From NCBI RefSeq assembly GCF_000483165.1, contig NZ_AXXW01000005.1:186001-250000 (forward strand): a stretch of DNA of 64,000 nucleotides. Direction: 5' to 3'. The DNA is from Tullyiplasma multilocale ATCC 49900. Lineage in GTDB: Bacteria; Bacillota_I; Bacilli_A; Mycoplasmatales; Mycoplasmataceae. The position numbers were made by a program, and so were the translations under genes. Numbering within the stretch: the stretch's first letter is position 1; each line of letters begins with the position of its first letter. Below the pieces are notes generated by a model. It had not been told where the DNA came from, ran no database searches, and saw only the letters and a program-made list of their open reading frames with translations. This document shows positions 1-11,326 of the stretch, one piece after another.

Positions 1-918
1 AAAACTTCAATCACTGGCAAATATTTTTTCGATACCTTGAACAGCACTACCCTCTATACGGATATGCGCATCATGTCAAAAACCAAAATGTTTGTCTAAG
101 TTAATGTATTCGTCACCCAGATTAATTCCACCAACAAAACCCACTTTACCATCAATAGAAATGTCTTTTCTGTGATCACGGTAGTTTACGGTTCAATTAA
201 TAAATGGCAATATTTGTCGAGAAAACGGCACAAGTTTTATTCCGGCTTTCTTCAACTCTTTTTTGGTACTTTTTTTGAAGATTGTGTAACAACCAACAAA
301 GTCATAAATGATATAAACAGAAACGCCCTCACTAGCTTTTTGTTTCAAGACGTTAACCAGGTTAGAAAGTAACTCTCCATCTTTAATAATATAAAAATTG
401 ATTAAGATGTACTCTTTTGCTTTTTTCATTTCATCAATTGCACTTCTTCAAAAATCTGTCCCATTATCTAGTAAAGTGACATTCGTTTTATCATATATTA
501 AATCCTCTTGTTGGTTATAACCCATGATATAAGATCTTCTATATTGCGGGATATCATTTTTCAAAACATCTTTAACGTGTCTTTTCATATCGATTTTAGC
601 TTCATTACCAAAATCTGAAAAGTTCTTATATTTGTATTTCTTATCCGTTTTATATTTATAAACACGGCCAAAAAAGAAGTAACATGTAATCCCAACAATT
701 GGAACCAAAATTATAAATGCTGCTCATCTAATGCGAGTTTCCATTCTGCGGTTTTTACTAATTATCACTATGGCTGCAAATAAAATAGAAACCAAGTGGA
801 ACACTATGAACCCAATGGCGAAATATTCAGAAATAAAAATTGATGACATTAAAAGAGTTAGGAAAACAATTCCAAACAAGAAACAAAGCGAAGCAAAAAT
901 CTTAAAGTTTTTCTTCAT
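1..918 (-). CDS. cls: Cardiolipin synthase (PLD superfamily), 3' end outside window
   Basis: Phospholipase D-type cardiolipin synthase, which joins phosphatidylglycerol molecules into cardiolipin at the membrane. Only the first 306 codons are present because the gene runs off the left edge. The N-terminus has hydrophobic segments near residues 5-25, 30-50 and 65-85, as in bacterial Cls. The first catalytic HKD motif is visible near residue 247 (DHRKDISID, H-x-K-x4-D), followed by GGINLGDEY and WHDAHIRIEG, all diagnostic of this family. The second HKD motif lies beyond the window. An AGGAGGTC ribosome site precedes the ATG. The start overlaps the end of the upstream hypothetical gene, so the two are probably co-transcribed. 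Several UGA codons are read as Trp. Confidence 0.93.
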
Positions 919-1630
919 AATCTTTGACCTCCTTGATTAATTTGTTGTAATTAACCCTGTTCATTCATCTATTATTCTTGATAATAAATAAATTAAAATA
1001 TTCAGGTGTTATATCAGAAATTGCGATTGTCATATATTTATTTGTGATCAATTTAATCAAGAAAATATCAACGTTATCTCTTATCATATTTTTATTAGCA
1101 AAATAATACATATTCAAATACATAGCCAAGTAGTAACCATATTCATAATAGTTCATTTGGTCGCTTTTGAAACCAGAAGCAAAAACGTTCCCAATCAATG
1201 TATATATTTTGTGGTATGAAAAATAGTTATCCATTTCTTCATCTGTAAATTTATAACCAGATTCGTTAACAATCTTCTCTTCTAGGTTTTCTACAGAAGT
1301 TCCATATAAATCATTTTCAATAGCTATATTTTCAATTACTTTTGAAAGTTTCTTTAAGATGCGATCAACATTATTTTTTGAAGAACAGAAAAATAAGTAT
1401 CGGGCACAGATTCGTAAGAAGTTTATTGAATCTTCATAATCTTTTTCAGATCTTTCATCAAGACGTAAAAGATAAACGAAATTCTTAAGTAAGATATTTC
1501 GTTTTTCCATAATTGAAAAGTGTTTGTATTCTCTCCCATTCAAGTGATTGTATCTCAAAAAGTTATTAAACTTATGGTTACGTTTTCTTACAAATGAGAT
1601 TTTACTATGAATATTTTTACGTGTTCTCAT
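902..1630 (-). CDS. Hypothetical protein, 242 aa
   Basis: I do not recognise this family. The protein is 242 residues, has a very basic N-terminus (MRTRKNIHSKISFVRKR) and is otherwise rich in Tyr, Asn and Ile, with no evident signal peptide or long membrane helix. One UGA (residue 222) is read as Trp; reading through it extends the C-terminus to a TAA that lies inside the start of cls, a 17-base overlap that suggests translational coupling. The basic N-terminus could bind nucleic acid or lipid head groups, but that is inference only. Confidence 0.75.
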
Positions 1631-1670
1631 ATGTCCCCTTTTGTTTTATTATACATATTAAAAATAAAAA

Positions 1671-1690
1671 AAATAAGCCAAAGCTTATTT
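1671..1690 (-). terminator. Intrinsic terminator of the acetyltransferase gene
   Basis: A short hairpin (AAATAAGC paired with GCTTATTT) overlaps the stop codon of the Eis-like gene and is followed on the minus strand by a long U run. Confidence 0.75.
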
Positions 1691-2593
1691 CTCTCTTGAT
1701 AGTAATGGGAACAAAATTCTTGCTCCAGCAATTCTTGTTGTTATTTCATTTATAAATAATCTTGAGTCGATAACTCCTTCGGGAGTTTCTACTAAATTTA
1801 ACTCTCTAATATGTAAGTTTTCACATTTAGGAATAAAACCAAATTCTACTCTTTCAATACCAACTGGTACTAAGATTGATAATAAATCCATAACATCAAT
1901 CGGACTTTTTGAAAATACTGCTACTAATGTAAATACATTGTTATTAATTGTAAATACAACAGTTGCATCCATAGATGGAACAAAGTAAACATTTCTTCTG
2001 TAGTGTTTTAAAATGTTATACATTTTTACACCTGAATCACCATTTGTTGAAATTGCAGGTGAAATTCTTGTTGAGTGTTTAATTTCTTCTTGTAAAAATT
2101 CTAAATCCTTTACACTGTCAGTGTCAATTTTTTTAATTACAGTTCCTTCTTGTTCGGTTTGTGGATTTCATGGAATGAAATACACATATTCTTGAACTTT
2201 AGTAAAATTGTTTTCTAATAATAATTGTTGCTCTTCGTCTTCAGCAAATGAGTAAATGATATCAGATACGTTTGAGTATTTGTTAACAATAGCTTTAAGC
2301 AATTGTTGTTCAACACCTTGATCTTCATATCCTTCTTTTACGATAATTCTACTCAATTGGATAGCATTACATTTTCTTTGGTTAATATATAAATTCGTTT
2401 TAATAACACCTAATGTAGTAATAATATCGTTTTTCTCATTAATCAATGAAAGTGGCACATAATTTTCTTCTCAATGACCTTTTGTCATTCAGTCTTCAAA
2501 ACATGATTTATTATTTCTTTTAATTAAGTTTAATAGTTCATTGTTATAATGTTTGTTCTGTCGATAGTCAAATATTAGTTCATAAGAATTCAT
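1685..2593 (-). CDS. GNAT-like protein, possibly Eis-type
   Basis: A 302-residue protein. The opening (MNSYELIFDYRQ) and the early FEDWMTKGHWEENYVPLS stretch resemble the start of Eis-type GNAT proteins. Around residues 80-110 a strand-helix pattern (LSRIIVKEGYEDQG) matches GNAT motif A, but the acetyl-CoA pyrophosphate loop (usually Q/R-x-x-G-x-G/A) is degenerate. The C-terminal half (MYNILKHYRRN onward) is a separate alpha/beta domain I cannot assign. The start is set by an AAGGAGG site eight bases upstream. Substrate is unknown, and loss of the canonical loop leaves catalytic activity open. Confidence 0.6.
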
Positions 2594-2671
2594 TTTTCGT
2601 ATCCTCCTTTTAAACATTCGTAATACTTTGTAATTGTAGTCTTTTAATTCAAAAAGTCAAACAATAAAAAA

Positions 2672-2694
2672 AATTAACCCCTTACGAGTTAATT
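2672..2694 (-). terminator. Probable terminator overlapping a stop codon
   Basis: The inverted repeat ATTAAC...GTTAAT covers the stop of the 2689-3372 gene and is followed on the minus strand by about eight U residues. Confidence 0.55.
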
Positions 2695-3372
2695 CTCAAG
2701 CTTATAAATTTCACCTTTTGATAGGGTTGGAGCTTCAATAATCACTTGCTCAGATCTTGGGTTTAAAATAAACATTTTTGATATTTTAAACTTGTTATTT
2801 GATTCAATCATTTTCTTTTGAAGGTACATTTCAGCACCATACTTCTGAGTGAAACTAGTACGACTAGTTTTAAAACTACATAAAAATCAATTTCTTGAAT
2901 CTGTAGCTAGGAAATCAATTGTTCCAATATATGGGTTGTGAATATCATTATTTATAAATGTTAAGTTTGAAAACAAACTTGTTATCTCGTGTTTATAAAT
3001 AAATTTATTCAAATCATGAACAACCGATTTTGCTAAACCGATGATGAACTTATCTTTCTCATCTAGCGGGTCAAAAATTAAATCAGGACCTTTTTTAGTA
3101 TTAACCGCATTGTAAATCAACCTTTTAATTTTTCGGTTTCTAGAAATCAATTGGTATACCAGTTCTTGACTTTGCTTTTCTATAAACGGATATGCCTCAT
3201 TTACGATTTCTGGAATACTTGGCATCGAAATAAAATTACCATCAAGATTCATTTTCAACAGTTCTGAAAGATGATAATCAACGTTGTTGATTCCATTAAA
3301 CAATTCATATTTATACTTAACATCATCATATCTAATTGAATTAGTTATGTCATTTAAATTATGTTTAGCCAT
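2689..3372 (-). CDS. Putative PD-(D/E)XK-fold protein, hypothetical
   Basis: A 227-residue protein not assigned to a named family. The C-terminal third shows a GTIDFLATD turn, then FLCSFKTSRTS, then a helix with KYGAEMYLQKKM. This order (Gly-x-x-Asp, a strand ending in Lys, then a helix with a Tyr/Gln pattern) resembles the core of PD-(D/E)XK nucleases such as Cas4/AddB-type domains. The acidic residue normally two before the Lys is Ser/Cys here, so it may be inactive. I chose the inner ATG because it overlaps the Sua5 stop as TAATG and has a spaced AAGGAA site; an upstream in-frame ATG sits directly on that site. It probably shares an operon with sua5. Confidence 0.65.
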
Positions 3373-3872
3373 TATCTTATTCATTCCTTAGTTATAGAAT
3401 TATATATTCTAGAAGGTTGCCCATTAAGAATTTCGTCAAAGAACAATGTAACTTCCTCACTAAAGTTTGCAAGTTCATCTTGAGTTCTCAAAGGCTTGTT
3501 TCCACTAAAATTAACACTAGTCGAATATATAGGACCAGTCTCAGAAATTATCTTAACAAGATCCTCTCTCAATACTTTTCGAACCCCAAATGTATTAACG
3601 CCATTACCAAAAACAACGGTTGTTGGCTGGACACTATTTAAAATTTCACTAATCGATTCGTCGATATGTGCAAACATTTCAGCTTGTTTAATATCACTTA
3701 TTAAAATGATAAGCGGTTTTTCAAGATCAGCATTTTTCAAACCATTAATTCTAATTTCGTTGCTGTGATCGTATCTAGCTGATAAGCCATAGATAGTATC
3801 AGTTGGTAGAATTAATATTTCATTATTATTTATTCTTTGGATTGCTTCGTCTATTTGTTCTTGTTTTAACAT
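3372..3872 (-). CDS. tsaC: Threonylcarbamoyl-AMP synthase (Sua5/YrdC/TsaC)
   Basis: Makes threonylcarbamoyl-AMP from Thr, bicarbonate and ATP for the t6A37 modification of ANN-decoding tRNAs. The 166-residue protein is a YrdC domain alone, without the Sua5 C-terminal domain. Signature pieces are LPTDTIYGLSA near residue 25 and a TSVNFSG loop near residue 120. The last in-frame UGA is read as Trp before the TAA. The start given has a GGAAG site nine bases upstream; an in-frame ATG five codons earlier is an alternative. The gene begins 47 bases inside the 3' end of the upstream membrane-protein gene. Confidence 0.9.
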
Positions 3873-5361
3873 TTTTTTCACTTCCATTTTTCTTGAATAA
3901 GTTTTTTGGGTTTTTAAACTCTTGTGAGTCTATATATTTTTTAAATGCATTCGATTTAACAACGCTGTTTCCCAATATTAGGAAAGCAGCTATGATAATT
4001 GCAAAGTAAATTACTGATTCTGCAACTATTCTTGTTTTATCCAATCACTCAAATGTATTATTTACATTTTCAATTCCATTTAATGGGTACATATTATCAA
4101 CAATTTTTTTAAAGTTATCTTCACCAATTATGGTATGAATCTCTTTTAAAAATAATTGATTGTTTGCCATTTCGCTACCAGGTTGCTGTGTATTTCATAT
4201 TCTAGTGATATTATCAATTTCAATTTTTGAATAAGTCACTAATGAAATCAATACCACTAACTCGATAAATAAGATTAAGTATTGAGATACGAAGATCTTA
4301 GTAGAAATGTTTTCTCCACGAATTGTAACCGAAATAAAGAAGAAAGTTGAAGCGAAAGCTATCCCAACAACAATAACCGGTAATGAAGTAACTGTGAATG
4401 GATCAGCGGTAATTTCATCAAGAACTTTGATGAAATCTGCGTTTTCAGAATATCCCACAGAATCCTTGATCAAGTTAGGAATTTTGTTGGTTCACTCAAT
4501 TAAAGAACCCATTGATGTTGTACTTGATGATGTTAATACTACATAAATAAATTGTGGAGTAATAATCGCTAATGTGACCACAATAGTCCACATTGATAAA
4601 GTCTTATTATCAATTCTAAATATTCTACTTAAAAATCTTTTAAACTTTGAACCTGAAATATTTTTATCATTAGAATAAAGTTTAATATATCTATCAATAC
4701 CCGCAGTTTGTTTTTTACCAAAAGCAACATTTTGCAATGAAATCGATATAGCAAATAAAATAATAATTTGGATGAACATTACCCATCAAACAATATCACT
4801 ATTCTCTCAGATAAATACATCTACATTATTGTTATATGTATCAGTGAAGAATTTTGATACAGCAACTAAAGCTGGTACTGTAAATTCCTCAGAAGTTAAC
4901 GCTTCATAGATATAAAAGTCTTCAAATTTTGAATAGTAATATTGTGAAAGCGCAGCCAATAAAAGCGAAACCAATCCGACTATTATCAACCCTGTGATGT
5001 ATAACATTTTGTATTCTTTTTTCAAATCTTTAATAGTGATGAATGGTTTGAAAAGTATAAACAATAATGCTACAACACCCAATAATGCAACTGAGGCTCA
5101 CAAGTTCCCCATAATGGCCATTTTGCTCGGCAAGTCCAAATATTGACTAATTACATCGTGATTTTCAAAATAATGATGTAAATTTGAATTTTTAAGTGTA
5201 ATGAAGATATATATGTATAAAGGGATTAAAACCATTAAGAAGATAAATAATCCTCATAAAGCCATTTTGTAAGTATGTAGGTTCAGCTTTTGAACATCAT
5301 GATCTTTATCTTTAATCGCAAAATTCAATTTCTTCTTAACTTTAAATTTTATCGCTTCCAT
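3826..5361 (-). CDS. Multi-pass membrane protein, hypothetical
   Basis: A 511-residue integral membrane protein with about eight hydrophobic segments (near residues 30-50, 88-105, 118-138, 195-214, 238-258, 322-345, 355-377 and 444-463) and a very basic C-terminal tail. No transporter or enzyme motif is recognised. The ATG follows AGGAGGATAT. It lies between prmC (8 bases upstream) and tsaC (overlapping), so it sits in the prfA-prmC-tsaC transcription unit. Many UGA Trp codons fragment it under the standard code. Confidence 0.82.
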
Positions 5362-5369
5362 ATATCCTC

Positions 5370-6218
5370 CTATTCGTTAGTAATTATTACACATCTTCAA
5401 TTATTTGAATTATCTTTAATGTATTTTGTATTATATTTATAAGATTTTGAATTTATAATTTCTTCAATCTCATCTTTTTGCTCAAAACCAAATTCTGCAA
5501 TGACAGCGAATGGTTTTGATGTATCAACAATTCTTTCTAATTTATCAAATAAAATTTTGTAAAATTTCAAACCTCTATCTTCTGCATATAATGCTAGATG
5601 TGGCTCAAATTCATTAACTGATTGACCAACATTAGTGTCATCTTCTTCAATGTAGGGTGGGTTTGTAATAACCAGATTCACCTTATTATCAAAATCTAAT
5701 AATGGATTTAAAAAATCACCTTGAATAAGTTCGATATTTTTAATTTCATTATTTTTAATATTAATTTGAGCAACTTCCAAAGCCTCTTCACTAATATCAA
5801 TTGCTTTGATTTTGGTGTTCGGAAAATGTTTAGCAACCGCAATAGCAATTGCTCCCGATCCCGTACAAATATCTGTCACTTCAGCATTTGGATATTTTTT
5901 CAAGAAATCATTTGCAAGATCTACAGCTATTTCAGTATCACTTCTAGGAATGAGAACTCTATGATCAACATATAAATCAATTCCATAAAAAGTTTTAGAA
6001 GTTAAGATATAAGCTAAGGGCACTCCTTCTTCTAATTCTCTGACGATATCTTCAATATCTGTTTCTTGGTCAGGATTAATCAACATATCCATATTCATCA
6101 CTACATCATCATAATCAAGATTAAGAACAGTGCTTAATATTTGATAAACATCAGCTTTTTGAAGGCTGATGTTTAATTTATTAAGTTTGTTAAAAGTTTC
6201 TAAAACAGAATTAGCCAT
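5370..6218 (-). CDS. prmC: Release factor glutamine methyltransferase PrmC
   Basis: Methylates the Gln of the GGQ motif in release factors. An N-terminal helical domain (about residues 1-75) is followed by an SAM-dependent methyltransferase with motif [13 protein letters not shown] near residue 118 and the substrate-glutamine motif NPPY near residue 190. The ATG overlaps the last eight bases of prfA, giving tight coupling with its own substrate. The C-terminus extends past one UGA Trp to a TAG. Confidence 0.95.
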
Positions 6219-7305
6219 TTGCTTCTTCTAATTGTTGAGCCACTTTTTGACGTTGTTCTTCATTGATTAACGCTGTAATGAATTCATCAATTTTACCTTC
6301 CATAACATAATCAAGTTTGTTTAATGTTAAACCAACACGGTGATCAGTTACTCGGTTCTGTGGATAGTTGTATGTTCTGATTTTTTCAGATCTTGATCCA
6401 GTACCTACAGCACTTTTTCTATTTGCATCAGCTTCAGCTTGTTGTTTTTCAACTTCGGCTTCATAAACTTTCGCACGTAACATTGTCATGGCAATATCTT
6501 TGTTGTCAAATTGTGAACGACCATCTTGTGATGCTGCTACTACTCCTGTAGGAATGTGGGTAATACGAACAGCTGAATCAGTTGTGTTAACGTGTTGTCC
6601 CCCAGCTCCAGAAGCTCTATAAGTGTCAATTCTTAAATCAGATGTTTTAATTTCGATTTCAACCTCTGTCATTTCAGGTAAAACCGCAACTGTTGCAGTT
6701 GAAGTTTGAATTCTACCTTTTGTGTCTGTTTTAGGAATACGTTGAACACGGTGTGCTCCTGATTCGAATTTTAATTTAGCATATACACTATCACCTTTTA
6801 CCATGAATGAAATTTGTGAATATCCTCCGGCTTCAGATGGTGAAGATTCCATAATTGAAATTTTTCATCCTTGTTCTTCAGCATACAGTTTGTACATTCT
6901 AAAAAGGTCTCCAGCAAAAATATTTGCTTCGTCTCCTCCAGCTGCTCCACGAATTTCAACAATAACGTTTTTGTCATCATTAGGATCTTTCGGTAATAAC
7001 ATTTCATCAATTAATTTAATTAATGGTTCTACTAAGTCTTCGTTTTCACTTAATTCCATTTTAGCCATTTCGATCATTTCAGGGTCTTTTTCAACTCCTA
7101 AAATTTCCTTGGCATCTTTAATAGCTTGAGTAATAATTTTGTATTCAGCATATTTCTCAACTACTTGTTCCATCCCTGAACGTTCTTTATTAAGTTCGGT
7201 GAAACGTTTAATATCTTTCAAGATTTCTTCGCTTTGTAAATCTTGATCAATTTGTTCAATTCTTTTTTGCATCGTTTCCAATGCTTCTAAAGTTTTTGGG
7301 TTCAT
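6211..7305 (-). CDS. prfA: Peptide chain release factor 1
   Basis: Class I release factor that terminates at UAA and UAG. The protein is 364 residues, with the peptidyl-tRNA hydrolysis loop GAGGQHVN near residue 235 and the anticodon-like tripeptide region ([10 protein letters not shown], a P-x-T type) that marks RF1 rather than RF2. No RF2 gene is visible, which fits a genome that reads UGA as Trp. One UGA Trp lies near residue 147. The gene is preceded by tdk and followed by prmC. Confidence 0.97.
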
Positions 7306-7316
7306 ATTATTTCCTC

Positions 7317-7931
7317 CTATTCTGGTTTAATATAACAATTTCTACATCTAGCTTCGTAGCTATCTTTTCCATCCACTAAAACAATTGGTGAATCAGCTTT
7401 TGCTGGTTTACCATCAATAATTCTTTGAGTACGGTTTGCAAAGTTTCCACAATTGTGGCAAATTGCAGTTACTTTATCAACGTATTCAGCTAATGGCAAT
7501 AATTTATCAACATTTTTGAAAGGTTCGCTTCTAAAGTCTTTATCCAATCCTGTTACGATAACAATTACTCCCATATTAGCTAATTCATCAATAAAAGAAA
7601 CAATTTCTTCATCTAAGAATTGAACTTCATCAATTCCCACTACATCGATTTTTCTTTTTTGATTTTCAATTTCAAATACCGCTCTTAGATCAGCAGTTGT
7701 GGCAATTGGAAATGATGGAAGCATTGTTCCTGAGTGTGATGCGATTGAATTTACAGAGTATCTTTGATCGATGATTGGTTTAAAAGCAATAACGTTTCTC
7801 TTTGCATAATCATGTCTTCTTAATCTTCTGATGAATTCTTCAGTTTTACCCGCGAACATACATCCTGTAATTAGTTCTATTCATCCTAATTTTTTTCCAT
7901 TATTAGAATTTAGTTCGTTACTGTGAATCAT
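7317..7931 (-). CDS. tdk: Thymidine kinase (type II)
   Basis: Phosphorylates thymidine (and deoxyuridine) with ATP for salvage. The 204-residue protein starts [11 protein letters not shown], crosses a UGA Trp, then shows the P-loop [10 protein letters not shown] near residue 25, the Walker B-like VVGIDEVQF near residue 110 and a zinc knuckle made by CHNCGN and CRNC. Length and order match bacterial TdK. It begins one base after nrnA ends and is followed by prfA, so it is part of a five-gene run. Confidence 0.96.
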
Positions 7932-7932
7932 T

Positions 7933-8883
7933 TTATCTTACATCCTCTTTAATTAATTTATCTACGTCTTTTGCTAATTTTTTAACGTCTTCTAATTTTT
8001 CTAATTGAGCTCCACTGGCAAATTTGTGTCCACCACCATTGTATTTCATAGCAACTTGGTTAACGTCAAAGTCACGTGATCTTAATGAAACTTTTAATTG
8101 GTCTTCCATTTCGATAACTGTGAATCAACATTTGATTTCATCTGTTCCAGCCATTGTACCTAAAGCAGCTTTAATTTCGTTGTATTCTAAACCTCAACCT
8201 TTGTAGTCTTCTTTAGTAATTACAATATAACCTGTTCCAGTTTTTGTTAATACCATTTTGCTAAATGCGAAGTTTTTTCATTTTTTCATTTTTAAATCAG
8301 AAACAAAGATGTAATCATGAGCAGCTTTTAAATCGGCTCCTGCTTCAATTAAAGTTGCAGCTGTTCTAAATGTAATTTCATTTGTTTTTGCAAATAAGAA
8401 TCTTCCTGAATCAGTAATTAAACCTAAGTATAAGTTGTGTGCAGCTTCTTTGTTGATTTTTAATTTCATCATTTCAGCTCACATTGTTACAACTTGTGTA
8501 CATGCAATCGCAGGAACCATAATAATTTGGTTGTCTGCATAACGATCAACATCAATGTGGTGATCAATTTTAAATGTTTCTTTAGCCATATCGAATCTGT
8601 CAAAGTCTAAACGGGCTTTGTTTCCTGTATCAACAGTAATGATTAATGCTTCTTCAACAAATTTGTTTGTTAATTTTTTCTTAGGCATAAATGTTTTGTC
8701 ATCATTTAATCTGTCTCCAACAACATAAACTTCTTTACCTGTAAAGTTTTCAGCAATAATGTTCGCCATTCCTAAAGCACTACCTTGTGCATCTCAATCT
8801 GGCATTTGGTGTTTAACAATAATAATGTTTGTGTATTTCTTAATTTTCTTTACTAATAACTTAGCTACTTTTTTATCTATCAT
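7933..8883 (-). CDS. nrnA: DHH/DHHA1 phosphoesterase NrnA (nanoRNase/pAp phosphatase)
   Basis: Predicted to degrade nanoRNAs, and in relatives also dephosphorylate pAp. The 316-residue protein has an N-terminal DHH domain with HQMPDWDAQG near residue 24, a DTG element, and the name-giving IDHH near residue 105; the C-terminal DHHA1 domain ends in GGGHKFASGA. All metal-binding elements appear intact. The gene starts 17 bases after the stop of the ABC-like gene and is followed immediately by tdk. Confidence 0.93.
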
Positions 8884-8900
8884 TTTAATTTCCTCTTTCT

Positions 8901-10775
8901 TTATAAAATTTTATATATTGAGTCCTCACTCAAATACAAAATAACCTCTTTGTTTATTTGGTACTCTTTTTTAGAATAAAAGAATATTTTATGCCCAAAG
9001 TTGTTAATTCCATAGTGAATGTTTTTATCATTATATTTATTTGAATTTTTTATTTTAATAATGATTGGCATTCAATCATTACGTTCTTCATCTTGAGATG
9101 TTTTAATCTCAAGAGGACTTATGAATATTTTACCTTCATCTAGGTAGTTTTTGTTGTTTATATTCCAAAATTTATTTTCTATTTCAATTCCGTTTTCTTG
9201 TCTATGGTATGAAAGCATGTTTGAAGTGGTATGAGTACCACCGATAACTTCTCAAACATTATCTTTAATAACTTGATTCATATCTTTTAAATCCATTTTC
9301 CCTGATTTAACAGAATATATTTTTTTCTGTAAATCGCCAATTTCATCAATTTTATTATTTAAAATAACAAAGCTTAAATCTGGGTAATTTAATTTTATGT
9401 TTTCAATTGTTTTAGTTAGGTTGTCAAAATCCTTTGAAGTTAATAAATTTAAAACATTTGAAAACACGATATTTTTTTTCTGTAGGTTAATAGCTTTTAA
9501 CATTTTTAAATAAATAATGTTTAAAGATGATATTTTGAATCCACTCTTTAAGAATCATTCGAAGTTCATATCAAGTTTTTGAAGATTCTCTCTTGTTCAC
9601 TCAACTGCTTGTGTAATGATTGGAGTAACTTCTTTTTTGTAGTGTCTTTTTAATATTTTGAACTCATTGGGATTACCATATTGAACAGTACCACTTAATA
9701 ATTTCTGGTGGTAATCATGGATAAGGAAAGCAATTTTCTTCCCTACCATAAATCCTTCTTTTGGTAAAACATCAAAGAATACTTCACGCTGTTCTTTTTC
9801 AAAAACATCACGTTGATCTTTCATACTTTTTTTAACCTCATCAATTTCTTTATTCATTCTGTTTTGAGCATCTTTTGATATATTGTTTGCTGCATAAAAT
9901 TTTTTAAATTCAGAATTTAATTGTTTAGTTAATTGTTTTGAAAGCTTATTATTTCTCATGATTCCTACACGCAATTCCATAATTGAATAATTAAGGAATT
10001 TTAACTGTTTTGTAATCATGTGTTTTGGTTGGATATATGCAAATTTTTTAGAATATTGCTTAATATATTTATTAGATGAGCGTTTCGCATTATATTCACA
10101 AGTACATGTATTTCTTAATTCGTTGTAGTTGTATACAGAATCTCAAATAACTTGTGAGAAAGTTAGTAGCAATTCTTTGTTTCTTGTTTCTTGATAAATA
10201 CGAAAAATTTCTTTTTGAAGAACGGCCACTTGTGGTGGAAAATCATTATATAAATTAGAAATTTTTGTAGCTCCATAAGAAACCATTTCTTTATAAAATT
10301 TATTTAATAATTTTTTCTCAGCATTAGTAGCTCCTGTGATAAATTGTGAAATAACTCCATCAATTCTTCTTCTTACTTTCATATCTGTAATATCATTTTT
10401 AGAATCCGCATATGATTTATAGTCATATTTTTTATCAATGAATTTTAATCTTGCTGTTCTCAAGAACTTGGGATCAAATAATAATGATAGTGTTAAAACA
10501 ATTTTTGGCGGTATTAAACGTTCGAAGAATTTATCTGTAGAAATAAATTCAATTCTAGACTTTACAAAGCGGCGGTTAACAACTTCAATATTATCAATTC
10601 TGTACCTTCCTGCATCTGGTTTTTCTTTTCCCTTTAAAACCCTTTTGAAAAATTTCATTTGATTTTTATCATGGATAAGAACATTAGAAACTTGACCATC
10701 TTCAACACCAAAATCAATTTGTTCTAGCGGTAGATCCTTATTAAGGAAGGTTACTTTATCTAATTTATATGACAT
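8901..10775 (-). CDS. Degenerate ABC-type ATPase-like protein, 624 aa
   Basis: The N-terminal 100 residues have the outline of an ABC ATPase (MSYKLDKVTFLNKDLPLEQIDF, then GKEKPDAGRYRIDNIEV, matching the G-x-x-xPd-x-G-x-i-x-idg pattern that follows Walker A). The Walker A position, near residue 35, reads LIHDKNQMKFF and lacks GxxGxGK. The middle region (about 240-400) is highly charged, and no LSGGQ is evident. The C-terminal 150 residues are not recognised. Four UGA Trp codons lie in the frame, which is otherwise open from 10775 to 8901. It may be a non-catalytic structural or regulatory ABC-fold protein; ATP hydrolysis seems unlikely. Upstream neighbour is rpmE. Confidence 0.75.
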
Positions 10776-10844
10776 ATTTAACCCTCCTTCTTACATAGTT
10801 TATCTATTATATATTTTAAAGTATTTTACTCCACAATAAAAAAG

Positions 10845-10867
10845 AAAAAGGCACTTTGTGCCTTTTT
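10845..10867 (-). terminator. Terminator of rpmE
   Basis: A strong hairpin (AAAAAGGCAC paired with GTGCCTTTTT) 18 bases after the rpmE stop, with an A/T-rich tail. Confidence 0.85.
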
Positions 10868-10884
10868 GATTATAATTTATTCAA

Positions 10885-11166
10885 TTATTTTTTAGCTTTT
10901 GCGTTTTGAGCTTTTTGAGCTTCTGAATCTGCTGTAGCTGTAGCTGCAATAGCTTCTTTACGTGCAAATTTAGATTTGAATTGTTCAACACGACCAGTTT
11001 GGTTTGAGAAGTTTTGGTTTCCTGTGTAGAATGGGTGACAGTTTGAACAAACGTCGATTCTTACTTCTTCTCCTTTAACTGTTCCACAAGCAAATGTGTT
11101 TTCACATGTTGTACATACAAATTTAGCTTCTTCAAAGTATTTTGGTTGAATATCTTTTCTTGGCAT
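10885..11166 (-). CDS. rpmE: 50S ribosomal protein L31
   Basis: Large-subunit protein at the central protuberance. The 93-residue sequence starts MPRKDIQPKY and carries two CxxC pairs (CTTCENTFACG and CSNCHPFYTG), so it is the zinc-binding type, followed by the conserved GRVEQFKSKFARK. The Ala/Lys-rich tail (about 20 residues) is longer than usual. It appears monocistronic, with its own terminator and an fba terminator upstream. Confidence 0.97.
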   Translation of the reverse strand: MPRKDIQPKYFEEAKFVCTTCENTFACGTVKGEEVRIDVCSNCHPFYTGNQNFSNQTGRVEQFKSKFARKEAIAATATADSEAQKAQNAKAKK

Positions 11167-11269
11167 AGTTTCAATTTCCTTTTCTATGTTTTCATATTAG
11201 ATACTATTTATAGTACTTAATGATTTTATCTTATTTAAAATTAATTTCTACTATTTAATCATATAAATA

Positions 11270-11294
11270 AAAAAAACCGATTTAACGGTTTTTT
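11270..11294 (-). terminator. Terminator of fba
   Basis: Hairpin AAAAAACCG/CGGTTTTTT with a T tract, about 33 bases beyond the fba stop. Confidence 0.88.
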
Positions 11295-11326
11295 ATTATA
11301 AGTTTGTTACTCAATTAATAAATTAA

